This document shows, piece after piece, positions 51,101 through 60,774 of a DNA stretch of 64,000 nucleotides (position 1 is the first letter of the stretch; every line of letters starts with the position of its first letter). The stretch is from Kudoa neothunni (Eukaryota > Cnidaria), in assembly GCA_964304625.1 (NCBI GenBank), contig OZ199839.1, forward strand, positions 4,650,001 through 4,714,000. The letters are read 5' to 3'. The translations under genes were made by a program, and so were the position numbers. A model generated the notes under the pieces. The model worked only from the letters and a program-made list of their open reading frames with translations. It ran no database searches and had not been told where the DNA came from.

Positions 51101-51313
51101 TTTATTTTGCAATATTTGCAGACTAACGAGTCATCCGCTTTTTCTGAAGCGCTCCATTCATTAAAGAAACCGCCGATTTCTCTGCGTTTTCTTCCCATTT
51201 CAACAGTTCCAAAACCAACCGAGTACAGCCGAATTCCTGCCGAAAAATAAACGTCGAAACTTTCTAAAAAATTCGACGATTAAAATCGATTTTAATCGAA
51301 AAATACAGGCCCT
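48158..51313 (-). mobile_element. hAT I, BED-finger hAT, carrying a Tc1 insertion
   Basis: Inverted ends are TAGGGACCGTATTTTTCGA (48158) and, inverted, TAGGGCCTGTATTTTTCGA (ending 51313). Perfect 8-bp duplications ATTATAAA flank them (48150-48157, 51314-51321), the hAT hallmark. The minus-strand transposase starts at 51198 with a BED finger (GGFFNEWSASEKADDSLVCK, YCK, then HTSTK). It is split by the Tc1 element, resumes with VTTILKDQRFSYIIDETPDF (49583-49341), then AIVSDSASYMKKYF, and ends with the dimerisation motif ISVERGFSKLKHVFTRDRTN (about 48380). Excluding the Tc1 element it is about 1.9 kb. Several further stops and frame breaks are present, so it is inactive. Confidence 0.9.
49604..50853 (+). 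mobile_element. Tc1/mariner-IS630-like element J (DD34E)
   Basis: A 1,250-bp element with perfect 21-bp inverted ends starting CAGTATTTCACGATCAAGAT, flanked by TA (49602-49603, 50854-50855). The plus-strand transposase remnant starts near 49790 with helix-turn-helix pieces (QISESLNIPESTVSRIVKRV) and TGGDRRS. It continues NCTLTFNQLSEKLFQKFSIR, then the DDE core ILYIDESGFSLSTRR, LIMDNVAFHKTESVR and PYSPFLNPIEEVLGQLKS. Thirty-four residues lie between the second Asp and the Glu, the DD34E spacing of Tc1-like enzymes. Breaks occur near 49790, 49910, 50160 and 50487. It sits inside hAT I and is younger than it. Confidence 0.92.
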
Positions 51314-51399
51314 AATTATAAATTTTTTAAATAATAAATAGCTATGCTGGGTTGGTTCATCGATAAAAACATTGCGAGAAGAGCTATCAACCGATGTAA

Positions 51400-52950
51400 T
51401 TCGCATGCGCGCGCAGATTGCGAAAAAAAAAACAACTCGTTATATTAAATGACTTTTTCGCTAATATTTTAATAAATATAATAAAACTTCAAATTAACTT
51501 CCAGTTATATACCATCGATATAGATTCAAGGTAAAAGAGTCCATAATGTGTGTCATATTTGAGACAAATTTGTTTGATATTTTCCATCATTATCTGATGG
51601 CTTTTATCTCTAACAAAGAGTTTAGGATGGCACATACGATATTGAATATCTTGTTCTGTGTTGCTCTTTGTTTCTTCTAGTCTATCGATAAAGGTTTGCA
51701 ATCCAGAATGTGATTGTTCAAATCGTTTGTGAAAATGGCAGTTAAACGACTCAGCCGAGTTTGTGGTCAAACAAATATCATTTACAGTTCGATTAAAGGC
51801 ATTCCAAGAATCTACGGGATATTTCTGAGAATTTATAAAATTCTTCTCAAAATATTGTAAAAAACCTTCGAGAGGTTGGTTCCTTTAATTTTGATATAGC
51901 CAATTCAGTTTTGACGTGTGGAATAGGAACAAACGCTAATGAAAGAAAACATTTCATCATTAATTTAAACTCGGAATTTTGATTATATATTATAGTAAGT
52001 CCCTCCTTTTGGATTCTTCGCCAGATACACTGGCCAAAGTGGAACAAGCAAGCAAAATTGAATATTAGTTTCCTTTGATGCTTTTTAAAAGCATTATAAG
52101 ACTGTATTTCAATGTCAATTATTAAAGACTTTGGAAATCGAACATCATTTTTTGTTAAAAATTCAAGAAAACTAGTGTATGATTTTTCAGTTTTAGTTTT
52201 CATAAATATGAATATCAACAGGAAGTCTTTATCAGAAATTTTACCATGGATGACATAGAGTTGCGAGAACTCGTTTGGTACAACTTTGAATGTACCGTCT
52301 GAAATCCAGATATCAGAGTTCCGTAGGTGGCATAAATTTGTTTCCGTTGAAAATACAACCAAACGGTCTTGATCGTTTGGCCCTGAATCGTATAAACAAA
52401 ACTTTTCATCCCTTAACGAACGGATATCATGATCCAATAGACTTACTTCATGATTTATTTCAATTGAGTTCCGTTTACGGATGTTTAATATATTTCTATA
52501 AATATACTTTTTAGGAACTAATGGTAGATTGTTGATTGGTTCTTTGTTTGTGGCCATTGAATAAATTTTGTTGGTTGGATAACTGATTTTCTCAGCCATA
52601 TCCTTTACTTTGTCATAATGGATAGCTTTTTTTATTTCATTTTCGGACACGGTATGGTTATGGTAACCAGTTTCATTAATTTCTGGCACTTCACTGTCAA
52701 GAACGGTTCTCAATCGACCTTCACAGCCGCGCAATTGACATCTCCAATATTGAAGTTTGTCTCTAGCATAGTCCTTTGTGTAAAAATAACCATTATAGAG
52801 AAATTTATCGCTATGTTCGGATCTCTTAAGCATAATATAACTAAACCCATCAATCTGCTCACCGTTCATTTTCTTTTTGAATTAAAAATTACCGCGCGCG
52901 CCTAGTTGAACCCACGTCTGCGCATGCGCGCTGAGCTCCGACGTTTTTAC
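51400..52950 (-). mobile_element. FLYWCH-type MULE copy 3, one frame break
   Basis: The best preserved of three related MULEs. The main frame starts at 52869 and runs 340 codons: a FLYWCH finger (FLYNGYFYTKDYARDKLQYW, RCQLRGCEGRLR), then YHNHTVSENEI, NSDIWISDGTFKVVPNEFSQ with the first Asp, SLIIDIEIQSYNAF with the second, and LFHFGQCIWRRIQKEGL. A single frame change near 51880 leads to CLTTNSAESFNCHFHKRF with the Glu, ending at 51489. The ends are CpG-rich: CGCATGCGCGCGCAGA near 51402 and GTCTGCGCATGCGCGC near 52917. Exact borders and a target duplication were not settled. No SWIM finger is present, unlike the MULEs at 46191 and 53626. Confidence 0.85.
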
Positions 52951-53400
52951 TTTTCCGGCATTTTTACCCCATGCCTTTTAATTGTATCTTCTATAGTTCT
53001 TTGATAGTTTACCATGCTTACGATACTGAAACCAATGGATTAAGGGGATTAAAAGGTGGAAAATGAGTCACGCAATAGCGAGACACAAGGTTTTTCCTAT
53101 TTTGTTGTATATCCGCTCGTTCAAAATAATAATTTCTTTTCATAATGATCGAATTAAGTATATCGAATATGATTTAATTGTTTAATTTTGTTAATTAAAA
53201 TGTATAATGCTAATTTTTCATAAATTACGCAGTATCGAGGCACGACTGTATCTTGTTATTTACAATGTGGCGATAAATTATTACCATAATATTACAAATG
53301 TTTCAATAAAAAAATTTCTTCTACATTTTTATTTATTTAAAATCAATTGGGCAACATTAAGTCCAATTTTACCTATTGGGTTCATTGGACCCAGTTTGTG
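52951..53400. other. Tigger-type end scraps
   Basis: Two right-type Tigger ends, CGCAATAGCGAGACAC (about 53074) and CGCAGTATCGAGGCACGACT (ending about 53246 at CTG-TA), occur without a matching left end. They look like the debris of one or two short Tigger-derived elements. No gene is seen. Confidence 0.4.
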
Positions 53401-53560
53401 CAGTAGTGTGAATTTTTTGGACGTACGTACGAATGTTAAAAGAATGGCTGGTGCTCAAACATCTACTTTCGCGAGTCACCTCGACGAGTTCATGTGGGAG
53501 AATTGTACGCCAGTAACGAAATATCAGCCAAGAATAATATTCTCCAACAAATCTCACTAG
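53401..53560 (+). pseudogene. Merlin/IS1595 C-terminal scrap
   Basis: A plus-strand frame reads VRTNVKRMAGAQTSTFASHL followed by DEFMWENCTPV and a stop at 53558. The VKR...HLDEFMW pattern fits the conserved end of ISXO2-like/Merlin transposases, where the K-R segment follows the catalytic Glu and is followed by a YLxEFMW helix. The rest of the element is missing upstream. It abuts the TA target of Tigger D. Short, so only tentatively assigned. Confidence 0.42.
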
Positions 53561-53625
53561 AGCATCCTCTGTAGCCTAATACAGTCAAACCTCGATATTG
53601 CGAAGTAAATCGAGGTTTCAATTTT

Positions 53626-56600
53626 GGCAGTGGCTATTGACACGCTAATGAATTTCTCGGCAATCATTAGATATTTTACATTAGTTAATTTCTAGTATTA
53701 ATTAGTACATTTTTTCATACAAGATTTGAAACTTATGATAAAAAATATTGAATATTAATATTATACCTATGAGCGTAGATTTTGGTATTTTCCATCCTTA
53801 ATGCGACTATATAAGTTTCCAAGGCGCATTTAAACATTTAAGTGAGATAATATTAACTTTTTTTGAAATAAAATAAGTTCCTTTTAACTACAGAAGAGAA
53901 GTTTTAGTTGATAATATCATGTAATTGGGTTGCGAATAGAGTAAGCTTTGATATGTAAATCAGCATAATCATTATAGAATAGATAATCTGAATTTGATTA
54001 TATTGTTTTATTTATTTTGATAAATTTTCAATTTTTAGATCGTTTTCTTGACCATTTAAGAGCGGTTAATCCGTATCCTCTGGGTCTCCCAACTGCTTTT
54101 ACTTTTTTGGGCAATATAAGATCTAAATAATAATTATTACAATAAAAGAAGATGAAAACCTTTTATTCCCAAACATTCTGTAGACTTGTCACCAGTTGAG
54201 TCATTTTGGGGCTGCGATAATTCGGGAGTTTCCTTTAGTTTAATTGGTGATATGGAGACTACACATGTTTCGGGCTGGTGGTTACTTTCAGACAAGCCCT
54301 TTATGACATTTGCATTCTCACCTAATTTAGTATAATTAACATCTGTAAATAGGTTTAAAGAGTTATCACTCTTACAAGGGGATGGTGACTCGACTATATC
54401 CGTATCTACATTGCATTCTGTGGATGAATCAAGAATCTTTGCTGACTCTAGAAATAATCATTATGTTAGTAGATAATAATGTATACTTATTAATTTCTTT
54501 GAACCGACTAGGTTATGGCTTTTAATTATTCTTTCTGAGGTTCGAAAATATTCCACACAGCAGTTGAAATATTCACCACAATATTCCGCAGCAATTGTTG
54601 CTAATTTGTCTGTATACACATTAGCGGTTTTCATTCGCTTGGAAAAAGTTGAGAGGTTTTCCGAATTCTTCTTTTTTACTATAGACCCTGTTAAATTGTT
54701 TTTTATTGTATTTATTTTAGTATTTTCTTTAATAAATTTTGAAATATGATCTTTTCTCCATCTTAAACGACACAGTTGGGGTTCGAACAGGGGCATCAAT
54801 AATTTAAGTCTTAGAGCGAATATGTGTTGGCAGGGCAATTGGTAAGAACGATAGAAGGGGCACGTACAAGAATTTGAAGTGGAGTCATACTCTATTCCAA
54901 CATTAAATTTATCTCCCATTTTTTTAATTTCTCTGGTTATTAGTTTAAAAGAAAATGATGTCAAAAGATCGCAGTAATTTCTTTCTACCTCACTCTCAAT
55001 ATTTAAATGCGTCGATTTTGACAGTTCTGTCACAATATGGCATGTCCTTTCTGTTCTTAGAGAATTTAAAACGGTGAAAAATTTCTCAAAGAATTCATCT
55101 AATCTAGAAAAATTTTTAATGGTGGTCTTTAATTTGGAGTTGAGGCATTCCAATCTATTGTTTGTTAGGTTGTCGTAATAGTGTCTCGCATCACTCAAAG
55201 AAATTATCCATTGTGACCGAATTGGGTCCCAATTTTTTCTGAAATAATCGTTGAAGTCTTCATATTTGTGATTGTATAGTTCAGCAAGTAAGATTTGGTA
55301 TTGCTCTTCGTTTTTTGGAAACATCATTTTTCTAATAATATCTAAAATATTATCTTTGACTTCATTTTTTATCTTATATTTAGCAAGTCTCAATTGTCGC
55401 TGGAACGTCTGTATTACATGAAATTTACAGAGAATTAATGTAGAATTAGGAAAATGATTTTTCAGAGCTTTACGAAGTTTTAAATCCTTATCAGTAACAA
55501 TGGACAGTACTGATTGTTTTATCCACGGTACAATTGATATTAGTTCATCGATATACCAGTTGGTAACAGCTTCAGCTTCCTCATACATAATGCAGGCACT
55601 ACCTACATGAGATAAACCCATAGAATCTTCTGAAACCGTTAGATACAGGGGAGCACTACAATTTAAGGAGATAAACATTAATAAAAATAGGTTAAATAAA
55701 ACAAGATAACATTCGTAAAAATTACCGTGAATCTAGTAGTTTTCAGGTTGCATCAACTAAAAGTAGCTCTGGGAAAAAAGAAAAAACCTTCTTCATTTCA
55801 TCATCCAGGAATAATATTGAATTAACTTGATTGTTTTCGTCAGCCAATATTCTCACATCACAATTATAATCAACGTTGAGCAATTGATAAATATAGTTGA
55901 TATCATTTATTTTATTCGACATATTTATTTTGGAATTGTGTATTGATTTCAATGTAATTTTTTCCCGGTCTCTTGTTGGATTTTAGATTGCAGCAATTTT
56001 TTGTTGACTCCCAAAGAAACTAACTCTGATATTAAATCTTTATTCTTATCCAATTTACGCTGTGGTGGCAAATAACTGAAAAAAATTCAAGGATTTCACT
56101 TCAAGTGTTTGTCCATCGGGACTAATACTCAAGGATACATGAACCGGACAGTTTCCTTTTAAAGTCTGACATTGTCTTATACCTTTTGATCGGTATCGAT
56201 ACTGATTGCTAAAATAGCATACATATTTTATTGAATAATAGATTAAATCCTCATTGAACGCTTTAATGAGAATTCGCTTGATATTGCTAATTTTTTTGGA
56301 ATCTCGCGTCGTTAGGTTGCTGTAAGTCTTCTGTTCGTATAATTTTATGGAATCTCCAAGATGCTTAAATGAGGTAAACTTTTTACCCACTTCAAAAATA
56401 TCAGTTCCTATGTTATCCTCCATCGCACTTGTTTGCGCAGGAGTTATCTGTGTAAAACTTAAATATTTCTTTTCAGCTAAGTAATTTACATTCGACCTGA
56501 TAGTTAATGAATTATATTTGAAAAAAAACTAACAATATGAAGTGTCATGAGTTGTTAGATACGGCTTAATAAACATTAAACAGAATAAATTGTTTGATAT

Positions 56601-56984
56601 ATAAACAAAATTAAATATTGGGTTATATGTTTGTATTACTAATTAATTTGGCAGACATCAGTGATTTCAAGCCATGAGGTCTTGATGCCTAAACACCGCT
56701 TACCTTTTCATTATGATAATAACCAACCTTGAAAATTTGAAATAAATTTCATCTTCAAGCATTATAACTTCTATAGTTAACATTATCTAACTTTATACAT
56801 GCTTTAACGGTCCAATATTCCTTGATTATGTCAGCATTTACATGTGGAAAATTCAACGATGAGTATTTAACAGGAAATTTAAAAATTATTTAGGAATAAT
56901 TATGATTAAAAAATTAATGAATAGCAGAGATACAAATAATTCAAGAATTTGGAGAAATTCATTAGCGTGTCAATAGCCACTGCC
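53626..56984 (-). mobile_element. SWIM-type MULE E inside Tigger D
   Basis: A 3,359-bp MULE with inverted ends GGCAGTGGCTATTGACACGC (53626, mirrored at 56984) and perfect 9-bp duplications TTCAATTTT (53617-53625, 56985-56993). The two ends stay alike for about 33 bp. Both flanks continue Tigger D, proving the insertion order. Its transposase is listed separately. Exact duplications and a long open frame suggest a fairly recent arrival. Confidence 0.94.
54030..56423 (-). CDS. MULE transposase, ZSWIM-like
   Basis: Starts at 56423 (MEDNIGTDIFEVGKKF), with a FAR1/FLYWCH-like N-terminal domain containing FNEDLIYYSIKYVCYF and RQCQTLKGNCPVHVSL. After two shifts in homopolymer runs (about 56085 and 55950) comes FFPELLLVDAT with the first catalytic Asp. 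A 405-codon open frame follows (55678-54461) with LSIVTDKDLKLRKALKNHFP (second Asp), NNRLECLNSKLKTTI (Glu) and a SWIM finger CTCPFYRSYQLPCQHIFALR. A final exon-like piece (54450-54030) ends KAVGRPRGYGLTALKW; a 3' intron near 54460-54500 would bring it in frame. This is the Mutator family layout of animal ZSWIM1/3 relatives. It is nearly whole, with two apparent frame breaks. Confidence 0.85.
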
Positions 56985-58939
56985 TTCAATTTTACTACTA
57001 CGCGATACCGATACTCGCGCGTGCGCACTGAAGGGAAATTGTATTTTTATGATTTAACCTATTTTTTAGGCATACAATCCAGAAATGAAAATGTAAGTTA
57101 ATTGTTAAATGAGTTGTCTTATTTTTTGTGAAAAAAGTCCGTTATGGTAGTTCGGAGTTCTCTTTTTTTAGTATTGAGATCAGTCGGTCCATTACAGGGT
57201 GTAGGTCGAATAAACCTTCAGGTTCTTTTGCGATAAAAGTTTTCCTTAAAGTTTTTATTTCTTCCCTAATTTTCTTTGTAGGGACCTTTTTTATAGCTTT
57301 GTCTGTTTCATCATTTTCATTATCAGATATATCATCTATGTCGCTATTAATGACGGGAGAGGAGTTTGCTTCATCGTGAACTTTTTCGTTAATTTCAGAA
57401 GATGATACATCATCAAATGAGTCTAGTTAATTTTAGAAAAATAATTTTTGATAAAATACCTTCATTAATGTTATCATATTCTTGAATTTTTTGAATAGCT
57501 GTTGATGCTATCAAACATATATTTATAATTTTAATCAAAAATTACCTTCATCAAAAACACCTGACTTTTTAAAACAACTAATAATTGTTTCCTTCGAAAC
57601 ATTATTCCAAGCATTTTTTAACGTTTTTAAACAGTCGAATAAAGTATGGTTTTTTAATATTAATTCATTATCATCCAATACACTAATCGAATGGAGAATT
57701 TTTTTTATAGTTGCTTTTTAATGAGTTAATTATTCCTAAATCGCAAGGCTGTAATATTGATGTAGTATTCTTCGGCAAAAATAAAAATTTAATATTTTCT
57801 AGACCGTCCATGTCTTTAGGGTGGGAGGGGCATTGATCCAATAAGATTCAAACTTTTCTATTCTCTTTTTCAAAATATTGTTAAATTTTTTCATAATTTA
57901 AAAAAAATAGAGGCATTCATCCATGAGTTTTTCTGTGAAAAATATTCAATTGGTAGATGGGATATATTATTAAAACAACGAGGCTTCTGATATTTACCAA
58001 TTACAAATAATGGTAATTTTGAACCATCTAAGGCCGCAGATACTAAAACCGTAACACGCTTCTTGGACACTTCAGATTCTCGGACATCTTGTTCTGCTTT
58101 TAAAATACGTAAGTTCGCTTATTAATTTGTTGGTAAAAAAGCGCAGTCTCATCAACATTAATAATATTTTTTGGATCGTAACTTTGCAGAATATCTTTAT
58201 TCTCAAATTTCCAAGCATATATTGAAGAAGAATCAGCACTAGATGCTTCCCCGTGAAGTCTTACGGAACGAAGTCCAAATCTATTTTTTAAGCAAGCCAG
58301 CCATCCTCTACTTGCATTAAAATTGTCGATATTCTTTTCTTTGGCGATTGACAATGCTTTTGCTATTATAATTTCGCCGGAAATCTGTTTTTTATTATTT
58401 CGGGCATTTACGATCCAATTATAAACTTCGGTATCGACATCTTCATGTTTACCGCTAGAAAATCGCTTGCTCTTGTTAGAAATATTGGAATCAGTAATTT
58501 TGTGTTCCATTGAGAGAATTCTATTGAGAGTTGAATATTCCTAACAAAGATTATCGTTAATATTAATATAAAGTAAAAACATTTGAGTACTTAGTCCAAA
58601 TTTCATTACGGTCATTTTTTTTGCACGTTTAATTGATTTAATTGAATTATAGTAACTAATAATTTTATTCTCCTCATCAATACCTCGCTGCACTCTCGAC
58701 ATTGTCAATTTTACTGCGCATTATCGAATCAAACGCGCAATCCGGACTTTGAATTTACTACGCAATGCAAAATCACTTCGCAATATCGAATAATATACGC
58801 CTTCTTTTATTTAAAAAATTTTTTCTTCACGATAATTTTATAATATTAGCATTAATATATCTAATATATTTTCCATTTTAACTAAAATAGAACAAATACA
58901 AGAGATATTGGGCTACTACGCAATACCGAGGCACGACTG

Positions 58940-59281
58940 TATACACATTTTTTTTTCGCAAATTTAGGATTAAGGGGTTATGCTTGGATTACGCAGGGTC
59001 CACACTTCACGATCAATGCCTAATAATTTAGTATTGTATAAAAAATTTATATTTTAAACAAACAATTTTTTCATAAGCCGAATGAACTGAATGAAATTCA
59101 GGGTTCAAATAATTAAACGGGTTTCTATCGACTCTTTAAACTCCAGATAAACACATCATTTATGTTATTGTGAGAAATTACCTTCTATAATGAATAGCAA
59201 ATCGAAGTTCGCTTATCTTTTAAAGCCAAAAATAGCTACAAGATAAATTATTAGTTATCTTGAACATGAGCATGTGCAGTC
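58940..59281. other. Short spacer upstream of CLPB-like gene
   Basis: AT-rich DNA between Tigger D and the CLPB-like start codon, presumably holding the promoter and 5' leader. No element can be defined. Confidence 0.4.
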
Positions 59282-59866
59282 ATGCGTATTACAACAAATA
59301 ATTTTAACATGCGTGGACGTTTTTATCAAACTTTTAACAAATTTAAAAATTTTCTACCTATTTTAACAACGTTTAAAAAACGATTCAGAAGCCAATCTTC
59401 TCTAACAAATTTCTTATATTATGCTATTGGATGTTCTTCGCTCTGTGGCTCAACTACATGGGTTTTGGCCCAGCACAATTATTTCTCCTTAGGTATTGAA
59501 TTTGTTTGAATTTTCGAATAGAATTGTCTTAGATAAAGAGTTATATGATGCTGTTTCCTACATAAAGGCAAACAATGTGACAGCCTTGAAAAAGTAATGT
59601 TTGTGAATAATCAAATTTATACGTTTTGTAGTCTTTTAAGCAATAAAAATATTGATATTGATTCAAAAATAATGGGCGGTTGGAACTTATTGCATATCGC
59701 AGTTGTGTCTCAAAATGATGAGTAATTTAAAAAACTTTGATAAAAGTTGTTACACATTTTAGTGCGGTTAAACTTTTGCTTGAAATGGGAGCGAATCCAA
59801 ACTGTGTTGATGACTACCAAGGAGCAAGAAAGATGGCCGAAAAAATGCATAAAAATCAAAACCTAG
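59282..59866 (+). CDS. CLPB: CLPB/Skd3-like mitochondrial disaggregase, 5' exons only
   Basis: Four exons (59282-59492, 59533-59593, 59632-59721, 59763-59866) give an open 155-residue N-terminus. The introns are GT-AG, of 40, 38 and 41 bp. Residues 1-40 are rich in Arg/Lys with no acidic residue, a typical mitochondrial presequence. A hydrophobic stretch follows (43-63, TNFLYYAIGCSSLCGSTTWV), as in human CLPB, where such a segment is trimmed by PARL. Then comes an ankyrin unit: DKELYDAVSYIKANN, GGWNLLHIAVVSQND, AVKLLLEMGANPNCVDDYQG and ARKMAEKMHKNQN, closely following human [20 protein letters not shown]. The AAA+ disaggregase part is not in the window, so it lies beyond a long intron past 59866 or is lost. 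Known CLPB keeps intermembrane-space proteins soluble. Start codons at 59282 and 59312 are both possible. Confidence 0.65.
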
Positions 59867-60774
59867 GTATTTTTTAGTATACATATGATAATGATTTTAT
59901 TTATCGTTTCTGCAGAGTAAGTAATTTTAAATGTGTTTGTGAATGTCTTTAAGCATTTTAAGAGTCAATAAGTTTTCATATTGGGGTACAAATTTTTGGT
60001 TTTTAAAAAATATTTCTTTTTTGCTAAATTTTTATATATGCTTGTATTTGGTTGCATTAACTACTCTATGGATTTTAATATATTGTCGATTGATTTGAGT
60101 GTTATTTATAAAATGTAGAACTTTTTAAAATATTTTAATAACGGTTACTTTCATCAATATATTACTAATTTAACGAATAATCTTTATGTAATAAAAAATA
60201 TCATTTATCAAATGACTTTGCGCATATTTACTCTATCTTGACTAGAATTTGTTGATTTTCCACATATGCTTAGCCATGTAAAGACATCAGTTGAGAACAT
60301 AAGTTTCTGGTGGATATTAGTGCATCTAAATAAAATTAAGGCACTGGCTATTGCTGATTATTCGTATAATCCGTATGCAGGGTTGTCTATTGCTACGGGA
60401 GGGAATAACTCCAAATCTAAGAACCCATTTAAAATTTGAAAGTCACATTTATAATTGTTGATTTTCGGCCTAACATGTTTAACTGTTTTGGAGAAAATTT
60501 GAGCTATTGAAATTTCTAATATTGACTATAGATTTCGTGTTTTATGTTTTGTTATGAGTAATGTTAAATACACATTTTAATTTTTTACTAATAAAGGTTT
60601 CTTTAACTAAAAAACCAAGTGTCAGATATTGTGTTTTATGCACAAAAACGTCCACCTTATTACCTCTGATTGTACCTATTATGTTTAATCTAGCTCAGCT
60701 AATGTAATATGTTAAAATATGCTTAATTATGTTTTTATAAAATGAAATAATTGTATTTGTTATATATATATATA
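59867..60774. other. Probable long CLPB-like intron
   Basis: Begins with GTATTT just after the fourth CLPB-like exon. No further ankyrin or AAA+ exon is visible up to the Tigger element. It holds one unexplained open stretch (60244-60439), listed separately. Confidence 0.4.
60244..60439 (+). other. Unexplained 64-codon open stretch
   Basis: Opens after a CTTGACTAG acceptor-like site and reads to a stop at 60439. Its composition is less biased than chance frames here: FVDFPHMLSHVKTSV, a hydrophobic FWWILVHLNKIKALAIADYS, and NPYAGLSIATGGNNSKSKNP. Its phase would allow joining to the last CLPB-like exon, but it does not resemble CLPB. It may be an exon of an overlapping gene, an alternative end, or chance. 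Confidence 0.22.

Larger units (their letters stand above)
53582..58939 (-). mobile_element. Tigger/pogo element D, split by MULE E
   Basis: The ends are CAGTCAAACCTCGATATTGC (53582) and, inverted, CAGTCGTGCCTCGGTATTGC (ending 58939), each flanked by TA. Without the MULE insertion (53626-56984 plus one 9-bp duplication) it is about 2.0 kb, like Tigger C. The minus-strand transposase begins about 58700 with MSRVQRGIDEENKIISYYNS. It continues in the frame 58510-58100 with EVYNWIVNARNNKKQISGEI, FGLRSVRLHGEASSADSSSI and IINVDETALFYQ (first Asp). The DDE middle is decayed (58090-57720). It ends with an acidic tail, DDISDNENDETDKAIKKV (about 57300). Several stops fall in places where 40-70 bp introns could lie, so part of the apparent breakage may be splicing. 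Confidence 0.85.
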
